A DNA stretch of 64,000 nt from Janthinobacterium sp. TB1-E2 (GTDB lineage Bacteria > Pseudomonadota > Gammaproteobacteria > Burkholderiales > Burkholderiaceae_D), in NCBI RefSeq assembly GCF_036885605.1, contig NZ_CP142523.1, positions 4,526,001-4,590,000 of the forward strand, in the 5' to 3' direction. The position numbers and the translations under genes were made by a program. Within the stretch, counting starts at the first letter, position 1. Each line of letters starts with the position of its first letter. The notes beneath the pieces were generated by a model. The model was not told where the DNA came from, searched no databases, and saw nothing but the letters and a program-made list of their open reading frames with translations. Below, piece after piece: positions 54,215 through 63,119 of the stretch.

Positions 54215-54330
54215 ATGCGTCAATGTCTGCTGCTGCCCGATAACGGACGGAGTCGCTCAGCCCACGAAGTGATTGCTTTCATGGCAAGCAATCGGTTTTG
54301 TTCAGCGCGGCAAATCCTTTCTTCTGCCAT

Positions 54331-56175
54331 TTACGGCGTCGGCTCCGCCTCATCCGGGCAGGCGACCTCATCCTCTGGCGTATATAAGGTCATCGGCACG
54401 CGCTGGCCGTCGATTTCCAGTTCGCGCACTTTCGGCGGCACCAGCTGGAATTCGCCCGCCTGCAATTTCTCGCGCAGGGGTTTGCAGCGCAGGGCATCGG
54501 TGGGGATTTGTCCGCGCGCGGTCCAGCTGCCGTCTTCCTTTTCCGCCAGCAGCACCGACGAGGCCCGCGGGTCGTTGCTGATCAGCAGCACGTCCTGCTT
54601 GCCATCGCCATCGAAATCGAGCAGATACGCGTCGCACTGCGGCCCTGCCCGCTTCAAACAGGCGGGCAGGCGCCAGGCCGGGCCGACCTGCGTCCAGTCC
54701 TGACGCAGGAAACTCTCCGGCAACTTCGCCGTGGCCGGGCGCAGGGTCAGGTTGATCGACACGTCGCTGAGAGCGCCCGTCTCGTCGAGGCGGTTCTGGC
54801 GCTTGAGCATGGCGTCGGCGCGGGCCCGCACGATGGCCGCGTCCGGGCCCGCCGTGCGCGTCTTGAGTTCCTGCAAGGCCGCCTGGCCATAGCGGGCGCC
54901 CTGGAAGCGCAGGTATTCGAAATCGAACTTGTCCACGTCTATCTTACCGCTGTTCAGGCGCGCCATCTGGCTGGCCACGGAAATGCGCGCCGGGTCGGCC
55001 AGCGGCGAGAACAGCGCGAACAGCGCCAGCAGGGTAACAAAGGCGGTGGCCACGTTGACGTTGGCGATCAGGTGCAGCCAGTCGCCATACTTGCTGGCCG
55101 CCCAGGCGTAACCGGCGGCGTAGCAGGTGGCGATCAAGAGGCAGGCGGCAGCGATCAGGCGGTCGGAAGTCCAGCCATGCGACATCACGCGCAAGGTCAG
55201 CGCATAGATGGCGATGCCCACCACCCACGGCAACAGCAGACAGGCCAGACGTGTGCCCAGGCGGATGCCGCGCGCCACGCCATGGCCCACTTCGCCATTC
55301 TGGAAGGCGGCATTGATCAGCACCACCAGCACGCCGGCCATGCCCAGCAGCACGGACGCCGCATGGCGCGTGGCCCACAGGCGCTCGAAGCCGATGAAAG
55401 GCAAGGTCAGCAGGAAACCGGAGACGAGCACGGCGGCGATAGGCATCAGCCACGACAGCAGCACCAGCAGCAAGGTGCGGATGCCGCGCACGATGGAGGG
55501 GCGCACGTCCGTGATGTGGATGGCGAACGAAAACGCGAAGCAGATGACGGGAATCACGAACCAGGCCTGGCCCAGCAGTTTTTTCAGGAAACTCAGCTTG
55601 ATCAGCAGGAACAGCTGCCCGCCCAGCCACAGCACCAGCCACAGGCCCAGCACGAACAGCAGGGAAAACAGCAGCTGGATGCCGAGCTTCCAGGCGATTT
55701 CAAAGTAGGTGGGATAGCGGGCGATGCGCTGGCCATCCTGGGCGCTGGCCAGCACCAGCGCGTGGGCGATATAAAAACCGACGACACAGAAACCGAACAG
55801 CTGCGCGGAAATGACGCGCAGCGGTGCGCCCGGCTTATAGTTGCCCCAGATCACATGCTCGGCGCCGCGCGCCACGTCATGCCAGGCCAGCACGGCCATC
55901 ACGACGGCGGCGCCCGCCATCCACAGGCCGATGCGCTTGACCGACATATGGCCGAGGCTGGAAACCAGCAGGATGGGCAGCAGCAGGCTGATCAGCATCA
56001 GCGGCGCCAGCAGATAGGCTTCCGTGGCGGGCCACACTTTGTCTTGCGCCGTGCTGTACAGCCAGTACAGCAGCAAGCCTTGCAGCAGGCCCGCCACCAG
56101 GCGCGTCACCGCGATGCGCGGCGCCACCACCGGATCGAGCAACGCCATGTTTTTTCCAGCGGCATCCTGCTGCAT
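54331..56175 (-). CDS. DUF4153 membrane protein
   Basis: A 614-aa polytopic membrane protein of the DUF4153 family, with about ten hydrophobic helices in residues 20-390 and a soluble C-terminal part. The latter includes LDFDGDGKQDVLLI, an FG-GAP-like calcium-binding motif, unusual for this family. No transport or enzyme residues are recognisable. The gene is the first core-like gene after the accessory block. Function unknown; two-domain layout is clear. Confidence 0.82.
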   Translation of the reverse strand: MQQDAAGKNMALLDPVVAPRIAVTRLVAGLLQGLLLYWLYSTAQDKVWPATEAYLLAPLMLISLLLPILLVSSLGHMSVKRIGLWMAGAAVVMAVLAWHDVARGAEHVIWGNYKPGAPLRVISAQLFGFCVVGFYIAHALVLASAQDGQRIARYPTYFEIAWKLGIQLLFSLLFVLGLWLVLWLGGQLFLLIKLSFLKKLLGQAWFVIPVICFAFSFAIHITDVRPSIVRGIRTLLLVLLSWLMPIAAVLVSGFLLTLPFIGFERLWATRHAASVLLGMAGVLVVLINAAFQNGEVGHGVARGIRLGTRLACLLLPWVVGIAIYALTLRVMSHGWTSDRLIAAACLLIATCYAAGYAWAASKYGDWLHLIANVNVATAFVTLLALFALFSPLADPARISVASQMARLNSGKIDVDKFDFEYLRFQGARYGQAALQELKTRTAGPDAAIVRARADAMLKRQNRLDETGALSDVSINLTLRPATAKLPESFLRQDWTQVGPAWRLPACLKRAGPQCDAYLLDFDGDGKQDVLLISNDPRASSVLLAEKEDGSWTARGQIPTDALRCKPLREKLQAGEFQLVPPKVRELEIDGQRVPMTLYTPEDEVACPDEAEPTP

Positions 56176-56231
56176 AATTATTTCCTTAATAGTCGTTTAT
56201 TGCTGTAAAGCACGGCCATTATTGCATTTCG

Positions 56232-56675
56232 TTATCGCCATCTCAACAACGATTCGTGCGCGCACCCTGCCGGCGCGCCCTCGCTGCGGCGCAATGGCAA
56301 GCTTTGCGCGAGGCCCCAGGCCAGTTCAGGCACGAAGAACAGCCACAGCAGGGGCTGGCCCGTCGTGAACAGCGCCCACGCCATCCAGGTGGAAAACAGG
56401 TAGCGCGCTGCCGCGTCATAGCGGCCGAAGCGCGGCTGCGGGTCCAGCATGCGCAGCACGGACCAGACCATCACCACGCTGCCAAACAAGCTGCTGATGA
56501 GCAGATGAAACGGTCCGAAGACGGGCAGCGGCAGGCCGCCCAGGCTCACGTTGATGGCGCTCAAGTGCTCGTGCAGCAGCAAAAACGTCCACGGCGTGGC
56601 AAACGGGGCCGTCATGAGCACATCATAAATGGCGCTGGCGCGCACCACGCGGCGGAAAGCGGAAACGGACAACAT
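56232..56675 (-). CDS. Small multi-pass membrane protein under MerR control
   Basis: A 147-aa protein with about four hydrophobic helices (HLSAINVSLGGLPLPVFGPFHLL to VVMVWSVLRML, and WMAWALFTTG onwards). The ATG at 56675 has a caggag box. It is divergent from a MerR-family gene, and the shared region has a MerR-type promoter facing this gene (-35 and -10 separated by 20 bp around a dyad). No family recognised; likely part of a stress or drug response. Confidence 0.65.
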   Translation of the reverse strand: MLSVSAFRRVVRASAIYDVLMTAPFATPWTFLLLHEHLSAINVSLGGLPLPVFGPFHLLISSLFGSVVMVWSVLRMLDPQPRFGRYDAAARYLFSTWMAWALFTTGQPLLWLFFVPELAWGLAQSLPLRRSEGAPAGCAHESLLRWR

Positions 56676-56702
56676 GGGAACTCCTGTGTATGGAAAGCGC
56701 CC

Positions 56703-56734
56703 ATGATCAGGGTTGGAGTACACTCCATGGTCAA
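56703..56734 (-). promoter_or_regulatory. MerR-type promoter
   Basis: On the minus strand TTGACC (-35, 56729-56734) and GATCAT (-10, 56703-56708) are separated by 20 bp, longer than the usual 17, with the dyad ggagt-ac-actcc at 56715-56726 in the spacer. That is the classical MerR promoter layout and drives the membrane protein gene. Confidence 0.7.
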
Positions 56735-56758
56735 GCATTTTATGAAAGAAAAATCACC

Positions 56759-57142
56759 ATGCAGATCGGCGAGATGGCGCAGGCGACGGGCTTGAGCCGC
56801 GATACCCTGCGCTTTTATGAAAAGCGGGGCTTGCTGCGCGCACGGCGCGGCGCGAATGGCTACCGCGACTACCCGCCCGAGGCGGCCGACTGGCTGCGCT
56901 ACCTGCGCACGGCGCAGCAGCTGGGCTTTACCCTGGCCGAAATCGAGGCCGACATGCCGCTGCTGGCGGCCGCCGGCGATCCCGCCACGGCGGACCTGCT
57001 GCGCGCGGCGCTGGCGCGCAAGCTGGGTGAAATCGATGCGCGCATCGCCGGATTGACGCAGTTGCGCGGCGAACTGGTGCTGCGTATGGGGCCGGCAGCG
57101 GCAGCGTGTCCGTTGCGGGGAGATGCCGATGCCAGTCACTAA
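56759..57142 (+). CDS. MerR-family transcriptional regulator
   Basis: A 127-aa MerR regulator: winged HTH (QIGEMAQATGLSRDTLRFYEKRGLL), NGYRDY wing and a coiled coil (about 75-115). The C-terminus is short with a single Cys in AAACPLRG; no metal-binding cluster of the CueR type is present, so metal sensing is doubtful. It probably controls the divergent membrane protein through the spacer dyad. It overlaps the next gene by a few codons. Confidence 0.88.
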   Translation: MQIGEMAQATGLSRDTLRFYEKRGLLRARRGANGYRDYPPEAADWLRYLRTAQQLGFTLAEIEADMPLLAAAGDPATADLLRAALARKLGEIDARIAGLTQLRGELVLRMGPAAAACPLRGDADASH

Positions 57143-57557
57143 ACTCGCTACACTGCTGCCGTGGCTATTCCTGCTGGGCGCTGGCGGCGCGCAGGGTGCC
57201 GGGCTGGCCTGTGGCGACTTCCTGTCCCAGCTGGGCCAGAAACCCGCCTACATCGTCTACCTGGGTTGCCAGCAAAACACGGAACGCCAGGACCAGCCGT
57301 TCGAAGCCCGCTACGCAGTGGACGGCAAGCATGCCCGGCAGGCGGAAGCATATCTGCGGCGCGCGTATGGCTTGGCCAAGCTCAAGCGCTATTGCTGCGC
57401 CTGGGACAGCACGCCCCACTCCTGGCGCGACCGCCGCACCGGCTACGGCTATGTGCTGCTGATGGCCACGGGCGAAACGCTGGTCAGGACGCGCGCAGAC
57501 TGGCCGCGGATCGAGCGCTTTGTCGTGCAGGTGGACGGCTACGCACAAGACCCTTGA
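57129..57557 (+). CDS. DUF4952-like exported protein
   Basis: A 142-aa protein (from the ATG at 57129) with a Sec signal peptide (about residues 1-24, ending GAQGAG) and a mature part with four Cys residues (ACGDFLSQLG, GCQQN, RYCCAWDS) fitting disulfides, in the style of DUF4952. The choice of 57129 over 57123 comes from a ggggag box 6 nt before it. The gene starts 14 bp before the MerR stop, in another frame. Function unknown. Confidence 0.7.
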   Translation: MPVTKLATLLPWLFLLGAGGAQGAGLACGDFLSQLGQKPAYIVYLGCQQNTERQDQPFEARYAVDGKHARQAEAYLRRAYGLAKLKRYCCAWDSTPHSWRDRRTGYGYVLLMATGETLVRTRADWPRIERFVVQVDGYAQDP

Positions 57558-57560
57558 CGT

Positions 57561-57594
57561 AAAAAAACCGCCTGTGCATGGCAGCAGGCGGTTT
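57561..57594 (-). terminator. Terminator of PEP-CTERM gene 3
   Basis: aaaccgcctg and caggcggttt form a 10-bp stem around a 10-nt loop, with a run of seven A on the plus strand at 57561-57567, i.e. a T-tract for minus-strand transcripts. Probably stops the PEP-CTERM gene at 57615. Confidence 0.85.
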
Positions 57595-57614
57595 GATCTC
57601 GGACAAAATCAGAC

Positions 57615-58256
57615 TTACTTGGCGGCCTTGCGGCGGCGCAGGAAACCCATCAGGCCCAGGCCCGCCAGCAGCATGGCGTAGGTTTCCGGTTCCGGTACGG
57701 CGGCCATCACGGCCACGTTGTCGATCACGGCGCCCGAGTAATTGTCGAACGGCGTGCCGGCCTGGGCGGCGCTGGCAAACGACAGGGTCGCCAGGCCGCT
57801 GGAAGCAGCCGTGAAGCTCAAGGTGTTGCTGTACAAGGTGTTCGAGGCGGCAGCCGTCGAGTAGAAATTACCTGCCACGCCACCAAAATTGACGGCCACG
57901 CCCTGGCCGGCAGGGCCGCCGGAATTGCGCGCCATGTCAAAGCTCAGGTTGTACGTCTGGCCGGCAACGACGTTGAAACTTTGCGACAGGAAACCAGGAC
58001 CAGGCGTGCCCAGCATGTCGATGCTGTAGCCGTCGATAGCGTTATAGGCATTGCGGATCAGGTCGACCGAGGAAGCGCCCACCGTCCAGCCGCCGATGGC
58101 CGAGGAACCGCCATTGACAACATGATAGCCACTGGAAAAGGTATAGCCGGGCGCGACCGATTCAAAATCGCCATTCGTGATCAGGTTGACGGGGCTGGCG
58201 CTGGCGGTGCCGGCGGCGAACAGGGCAACAACTGCTGCGATGGTGGCGATTTTCAT
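57615..58256 (-). CDS. PEP-CTERM protein with choice-of-anchor C-like domain
   Basis: A 213-aa secreted protein. Signal peptide about residues 1-21 (ending ASAS), a mature domain beginning NLITNGDFESVAPGYTF, the hallmark of DUF642/choice-of-anchor C-type carbohydrate-binding-like domains, and a C-terminal AVPEPETYAMLLAGLGLMGFLRRR sorting signal. The ATG at 58256 is preferred over an upstream in-frame one at 58307. It is unrelated in sequence body to the tandem pair at 18946 and 20040. No exosortase gene is in this window. Confidence 0.88.
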   Translation of the reverse strand: MKIATIAAVVALFAAGTASASPVNLITNGDFESVAPGYTFSSGYHVVNGGSSAIGGWTVGASSVDLIRNAYNAIDGYSIDMLGTPGPGFLSQSFNVVAGQTYNLSFDMARNSGGPAGQGVAVNFGGVAGNFYSTAAASNTLYSNTLSFTAASSGLATLSFASAAQAGTPFDNYSGAVIDNVAVMAAVPEPETYAMLLAGLGLMGFLRRRKAAK

Positions 58257-58392
58257 GATCTGATTTCCTTGCCTTATAGGCATTAAAGTTTCCTTAAGTG
58301 AAATCATATCTCAGCCATGATAAAAATCAAAGAACTTTGCAAAAATATATTTAATGTAGATAATTTGCAACGTCTTCAGGTGCACTGCGCCG

Positions 58393-58887
58393 TCAATCGA
58401 GTTCCTGCCGCGCCACCAGGATGCCGTCCGCATCGGCGTAGATCCAGTCACCCGGATGCACGGCCACGCCGCTGACCTGCACGCGCACATCGCGCTGGCC
58501 GGCGCCCGTCTTGTTGCTCTTGCGCGGATGCGTGGCCAGGGCGCGCACGCCGATCTGGCAGACATTGATTTCCTCGCTGTCGCGGATACAGCCATCGACG
58601 ACGATGCCGGCCCAGCCGTTGCTTTCGGCCAGCACTCCCAGCTGGCCACCCACCAGCGCGCGGCGCAGGCTGCCGCCGCCATCGATCACCAGCACGTGAC
58701 CCTGGCCCGGTGTTTCCAGGGTGCTGCGCACGAGCGCGTTGTCCTCGAACACTTGCAAGGTGGTGGCGGGGCCGCTGAAACGCACGCGCTGGCCGAAAGC
58801 GCGGTACACGGGCGGCAGCACGGCCAGGGTGCCGTCGTCGAGCATGGCCGCATAGTCGTCGCACAGGTCGGTGGTGGCAAAGGTCAT
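58393..58887 (-). CDS. RraA-family protein
   Basis: A 164-aa protein of the RraA/menG/HMG-aldolase family. It begins [12 protein letters not shown] and contains the [14 protein letters not shown] segment with the Arg-Asp pair characteristic of the fold, plus [14 protein letters not shown]. Members either inhibit RNase E (E. coli RraA) or cleave 4-hydroxy-4-methyl-2-oxoglutarate; the metal-binding Asp and Arg being present, catalysis is possible. The start at 58887 has an aaggaat box. Adjacent to an MFS gene on the same strand (32-bp gap). Confidence 0.85.
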   Translation of the reverse strand: MTFATTDLCDDYAAMLDDGTLAVLPPVYRAFGQRVRFSGPATTLQVFEDNALVRSTLETPGQGHVLVIDGGGSLRRALVGGQLGVLAESNGWAGIVVDGCIRDSEEINVCQIGVRALATHPRKSNKTGAGQRDVRVQVSGVAVHPGDWIYADADGILVARQELD

Positions 58888-58919
58888 GGGGATTCCTTTC
58901 GTGGCTGATGGCAACGATT

Positions 58920-60155
58920 CTATGCCTTTTGCAACGCCGCGGCACGTGTTTTGCCGCCCACCCCCACGGCAGTGGCAATCGCCAGCGCCTGGAACAGGCC
59001 GATGAACACGAACAGCAGGGCCGGATGGTCGCCATCCATCAGCGCGCCAAAGAACAGCGGACCGACGGCCAGGCCGCTGTCGAGGCCCGAATACACGACG
59101 CCATACACGCGCCCGGTGGCATTCTTCGGCGCCGCCGCGCGTATCATCAGGTCGCGCGACGGCCCCGCCACGCCCGACGTCAGGCCGATGGCGCCCATCA
59201 GCACCACCGCGCCCCAGGCCGGCACGGCGGCCATGGACAGCAGCACGGCCAGCAGCGCGGCAGCGGAAAAGGCGATCGCCACGTTGCGGTCCGGCTGCTT
59301 GCTGCGCGCACCCACCACGCCGCCGGCCAGCATGCCCACGGCCGAGGCCAGCATATAGGCCGTGTAGGCGCTGGTCGCCAGCGCCAGGCTCATGCCGTAC
59401 AGCTTGACAAGGGCCACGCTGGCAAAGCTCTGGATGCCGCCCAGGGCGATGGCGGTAATGAAGAAGAAGGCAAAGCACATCCACACGGCCGGCAAACGCA
59501 GAAAGTCCAAGGTGCCCTCGCCGCCCGCCGCCTGGCCCGGTGCGGCCTTTTTCACGGGCTCGGGGCGGATGGCGTGGCGGTTCAGGAACAGGATCAACAG
59601 CACGCCGAACGGCAGCACGGCCGCGCACTGCAGCGCCACTCGCCAGTCATAATGGGTGGCAACGTACGTCATGAACAGCGGTGCCAGGGCCCAGCCGATG
59701 TTGCCGCTGATGCCATGCACGGAAAAGCCGTAGGCCACGCGGGCCGCCGACACGCGCTGGTTGAGGATGGTGTAGTCGGCCGGATGGAACACGCTGTTGC
59801 CCATGCCGGCCAGCATGGCGCCCAGCATCAGCGCCGCATAGCTGTGCGCGGTGGACAGGGCCAGCGCCGACACGCCCAGCAGGAAAATGCCGGAAAACAG
59901 CACGGCGCGGGCGCCGAAGCGGTCGACGACAAAGCCGGCCAGCGCCTGCCCCACGCCCGAGATGATGAAGAACACCGTCATCAGCAGGCCCAGCTCCGCA
60001 TACGACAGGTCGAAGGCCGGTTTCAGCCAGACGAACAGGGCCGCAAGGATCAGATGGTAGAAGTGCGACACGCCATGCGCCAGCCCCACGAGGGCGATGA
60101 CGCGCGCATCGCTGCGCAAGGTGGGAAGTTCGGATGCCGAGTTAGTTGTTATCAT
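58920..60155 (-). CDS. MFS transporter, Fsr-like
   Basis: A 411-aa inner-membrane MFS protein with about twelve hydrophobic helices. The N-terminal [21 protein letters not shown] block and [17 protein letters not shown] in TM4-5 resemble the fosmidomycin-resistance (Fsr) type of exporters. The start at 60155 has an aggg box; the upstream frame to 60230 is not coding-like. It is divergent from an AraC regulator that probably controls it. Substrate unknown. Confidence 0.86.
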   Translation of the reverse strand: MITTNSASELPTLRSDARVIALVGLAHGVSHFYHLILAALFVWLKPAFDLSYAELGLLMTVFFIISGVGQALAGFVVDRFGARAVLFSGIFLLGVSALALSTAHSYAALMLGAMLAGMGNSVFHPADYTILNQRVSAARVAYGFSVHGISGNIGWALAPLFMTYVATHYDWRVALQCAAVLPFGVLLILFLNRHAIRPEPVKKAAPGQAAGGEGTLDFLRLPAVWMCFAFFFITAIALGGIQSFASVALVKLYGMSLALATSAYTAYMLASAVGMLAGGVVGARSKQPDRNVAIAFSAAALLAVLLSMAAVPAWGAVVLMGAIGLTSGVAGPSRDLMIRAAAPKNATGRVYGVVYSGLDSGLAVGPLFFGALMDGDHPALLFVFIGLFQALAIATAVGVGGKTRAAALQKA

Positions 60156-60255
60156 GTCATACCCTGTCTTATACTGGTGAAGCTCAAGTGTATGCAAAAT
60201 ACCATCGTCTGTTTTCCGACAGAACGACATAATTTATCGAATTAAGGCCAAGCTG
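60156..60255. promoter_or_regulatory. MFS-AraC divergent promoter region
   Basis: A 100-bp gap between the MFS and AraC starts. It includes cttatactggtgaagctc (TATACT at about 60170, a good -10 toward the regulator) and an AT-rich stretch (gacataatttatcgaattaag). No sharp AraC half-site repeat is evident. Confidence 0.4.
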
Positions 60256-61056
60256 ATGGGTGTACCTATCCTCCACCATACGCGCATGTGTCCGCCACGG
60301 GAAGCGCCCAGCGCGACCATCCCCGTGACCATGGTCGCGCGCGACCTGCAACCCGATGAATTTCTCTTGCCGCACAGCCATCCATGGGGTCAGGTGACCA
60401 TGGCGCTCGAAGGCGTGCTGCGCATTACCGCCAACAACAGCAGCTGGGTGCTGCCGCCCATGCGCGCCATCTGGATCGCGCCCAACGTGGAGCATGCCGT
60501 CACGATCCTGGAAAAAACCCGCTTGCGCCCCCTGTGCATCCATGCCGCGCGCGCGCCGTTCGCGGGCCGCGACTGCAAGGTGCTCGAAGTGTCGAACCTG
60601 CTGCGCCAGCTGATCATGGCGCTGGAGCAATTGGACCCGGGCGAGGAACCGGCGCGCGAAGCGCTGCTGGCCGAACTGATCCTCGATGAATTGAAACGCT
60701 CGGACACGCGCCCCATCCGCGTCCCCTTGCCCAGCGACAAGCGCCTGAAAACCCTGTGCGACAGCCTGATCGAAAAACCGGGCTTGAACCAGACCCTGGA
60801 ACACTGGGCGCAGCTGGTCGGCGCCTCGGAGCGGACCCTGGCGCGGCTGTTCGAACGGGAATTGGGCATGAGTTTTGGCCAGTGGCGCCAGCAAGTGCGC
60901 CTGGCGCACGCGGCGCCCCTTATCGCGCGCGGCGTTCCGTTGTCGCAAGTGGCCGAAGAACTGGGCTACGCCAGCCAGTCGGCCTTTTCCGCCATGTTCA
61001 AGAAGACTTTCGGCAGTTCGCCGTCAGCCTTCTTTGCCCAGGGCGAGCGCTCTTAA
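60256..61056 (+). CDS. AraC-family transcriptional regulator
   Basis: A 266-aa regulator: N-terminal cupin-type sensor (FLLPHSHPWGQVTMALEGVLRI and the WVLPPMRAIWIAPNVEH block) and a C-terminal double HTH (about 160-260; LEHWAQLVGASERTLARLFERE and LSQVAEELGYASQSAFSAMFKKTFG). Probably controls the divergent MFS gene. Its TAA stop overlaps the TAA of the convergent fliD gene by two bases. Effector unknown. Confidence 0.9.
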   Translation: MGVPILHHTRMCPPREAPSATIPVTMVARDLQPDEFLLPHSHPWGQVTMALEGVLRITANNSSWVLPPMRAIWIAPNVEHAVTILEKTRLRPLCIHAARAPFAGRDCKVLEVSNLLRQLIMALEQLDPGEEPAREALLAELILDELKRSDTRPIRVPLPSDKRLKTLCDSLIEKPGLNQTLEHWAQLVGASERTLARLFERELGMSFGQWRQQVRLAHAAPLIARGVPLSQVAEELGYASQSAFSAMFKKTFGSSPSAFFAQGERS

Positions 61057-62438
61057 GCCATGAAGTCGAATAAAGAATTCTTGCCGGTATAACCCGGCAA
61101 GGCCGAGTTCGTACCCATCTGTTCCTGCGCCGAATAGGCTTTGATCAGCGCCTGCGCCTGGGCCGTCAGGGCCTTGGCCAGCACGGCTTTCTTGTTGGTC
61201 AGGGTGGTGATGTCCTTGCCCACTGTCTGCACTTCCTTGCGGATGATGCTCGTTTCGCCCGTCAGCTCGCCGATCTTGCTGGAGAACTGGTCGGCCACGC
61301 CCTTGCCGTTATTCGTAAACAGCTTGCTGACGGCATCCGGATCGGCAGCGATGGCGGCCTTGAGTTTTTTATCGTCGAGCACCAGCTCGCCGCTTTTGCC
61401 CAAGGTCACGCCGGCGCTGCTCAGGATGGAAGCGGGCACGCCCGTGCTGGCCGTGCGCAGCACTTGCTCCATCTGCGAACGCACCTGGCCCAGGGCCGTG
61501 TCGGACTTCAAGTCGCCCTGCTGCAGGCTTTGCAGTTTGCTGTTGAGTTCATTGTAGGCCGTGACGAAGCTGGCCACGTTGGTCGCGATCTGGCTGCTGT
61601 CCTTGGCGATGACGAGGTCGGTCACACCCTTTTTCTTCAATTCGATGGTGGCGCCCTCGACAGCCGTCGTCAAGGTATTCGTGGCGCTCTTGATGTCCTT
61701 GCCATCGACGGTCAGCAACGCATCCTGCGCGGCGGCCGTCTGCTGCAGGCCCTTGCCGGCGCCGGGCGCATAGCTGAGAAAATTGCTGACGGCCGCGTCG
61801 CCGGACACGCTGATGCGCATGCTGCTGTCGGCGCCGCTCTTGCCATTGATGGCCAGCGAGTAGCCATCGGGGCCTTTGACGACGCTGGCGTCGACGCCCT
61901 GCTGTTTCAGGGCGGCGGCGATGCCGTCGAGGCTATTGTTGCTGCTGTCTATCGTCAGCGAAATGACCTTGCCGCTGCCGGGCGTAAATTGCTTGCCATC
62001 GGCCGTGCCCACTTCGATCTTGACCAGCGCGGGCGCGCCCGTGCCGATCGCCGCGCTCGACGATTTCTGCGCGCCGCTGAGCAGGGTCTGCCCCTGCGCC
62101 AGCTGCTTGACGTTCAGCTCATGGCTGCCGCTGGCGGCCTTGTCCGTGGTGGTGGCGCTCAGCACATCCTTGGCGCTCGACGTGGCCGACGTGGCCAGGC
62201 CGCTGCCGGCCATGTTCTTGGCCACGGTCTGGAATTTCGCCAGCGCCGATTGCAGCTGGCCCAGGCCCGAAAACTTGGCCTGGTCGCGCGCCAGGCTGGC
62301 GTTGAGCTTGACGACGCCCGTGTTCTGCGACTGCATCTGGCGCTCCACCTTCGCATACACATCGGCCGAGATATTGCCCTGCGTCGTCTGCTGCGTGTTG
62401 TTGGTGTAAGCCCTGCTGTTGATGGTCGAATTAAACAT
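61053..62438 (-). CDS. fliD: Flagellar cap protein FliD
   Basis: A 461-aa flagellar filament cap (hook-associated protein 2), exported through the flagellar apparatus. The N-terminal coiled part includes VERQMQSQNTGVVKLNASLARDQAKFSGLGQLQSALAKFQ, and the C-terminal part has AYNELNSKLQSLQ and the GVTLGKSGELVLDDKKLKAAI repeat typical of FliD. The start MFNSTINSR at 62438 has a ggaacg box; an in-frame ATG at 62468 is possible. No fliS, fliT or fliC is adjacent, so this is a separated copy. The family call is good; a role in a second flagellar set is possible. Confidence 0.85.
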   Translation of the reverse strand: MFNSTINSRAYTNNTQQTTQGNISADVYAKVERQMQSQNTGVVKLNASLARDQAKFSGLGQLQSALAKFQTVAKNMAGSGLATSATSSAKDVLSATTTDKAASGSHELNVKQLAQGQTLLSGAQKSSSAAIGTGAPALVKIEVGTADGKQFTPGSGKVISLTIDSSNNSLDGIAAALKQQGVDASVVKGPDGYSLAINGKSGADSSMRISVSGDAAVSNFLSYAPGAGKGLQQTAAAQDALLTVDGKDIKSATNTLTTAVEGATIELKKKGVTDLVIAKDSSQIATNVASFVTAYNELNSKLQSLQQGDLKSDTALGQVRSQMEQVLRTASTGVPASILSSAGVTLGKSGELVLDDKKLKAAIAADPDAVSKLFTNNGKGVADQFSSKIGELTGETSIIRKEVQTVGKDITTLTNKKAVLAKALTAQAQALIKAYSAQEQMGTNSALPGYTGKNSLFDFMA

Positions 62439-62669
62439 GGTAGGCGTTCCCGTCGGGTGTAAGGTCATGACACGCGGTTCAGGTCTTGACCGCGTGCTGC
62501 GCTAGAAACGGACGGCAGGCGCGCGTGGCGCGGCGGCATCCCTCTTCTGGTTGATAATTATGCAGTATTACCGGAATATCAAAACAGTGAACAGAACAAG
62601 TTTTTCCTGACTGCAAACCCATATGCACCATTCTAGCGCATTTCACTTGCCGCTTATCTCGTGCGCGCC

Positions 62670-63044
62670 TCAGCGCATGAACTTCGAGATGGCGCTGCTG
62701 ACAGCCATGTCCAGCTGCAGGAAAGTGAGTCCCACCTTGAAACCGGCACTGCTGAAAATGCAGTGCGAGACGGACACCCGCGCCTCGATGATGTGCGCCG
62801 CGCCATCGTAAAACAGCTCGAACAGCACCTTGCCCTGCTTGCCTGTCGGCACCGGCTCAGCGATGACGGCCGCCATGCCACCGGGCCCCACATCAAGGGT
62901 GCGCGCCGCCACGGGACCCGCGCCATCGATGACCAACATTGCCTTGGCACGCAAAATCTTGCGTGCGCCCTGCCTTTGCTCTACTGACACTGTATTCCGC
63001 TTCTCTCTATGCATTGTCGATACGAATTCGCCATGCGAACTCAT
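62670..63044 (-). CDS. PilZ-domain protein
   Basis: A 124-aa c-di-GMP-binding-type protein. It has an RxxxR-like start (REKRN...VEQRQGARK) and the later TLDVGPGGMAAV beta segment, in the style of the D/NxSxxG part of PilZ with Ser replaced. Members affect flagellar motility, fitting the neighbouring fliD. Binding is not certain because of the changed motif. The ATG at 63044 lacks a good ribosome site; 63014 is an alternative. Confidence 0.65.
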   Translation of the reverse strand: MSSHGEFVSTMHREKRNTVSVEQRQGARKILRAKAMLVIDGAGPVAARTLDVGPGGMAAVIAEPVPTGKQGKVLFELFYDGAAHIIEARVSVSHCIFSSAGFKVGLTFLQLDMAVSSAISKFMR

Positions 63045-63119
63045 CGGACAAATATTATAGTTCCAAACGGAAATTATGTTTGACTTGTCTCAAGCTTGGC
63101 ATTTAAGCCATACCAACTT

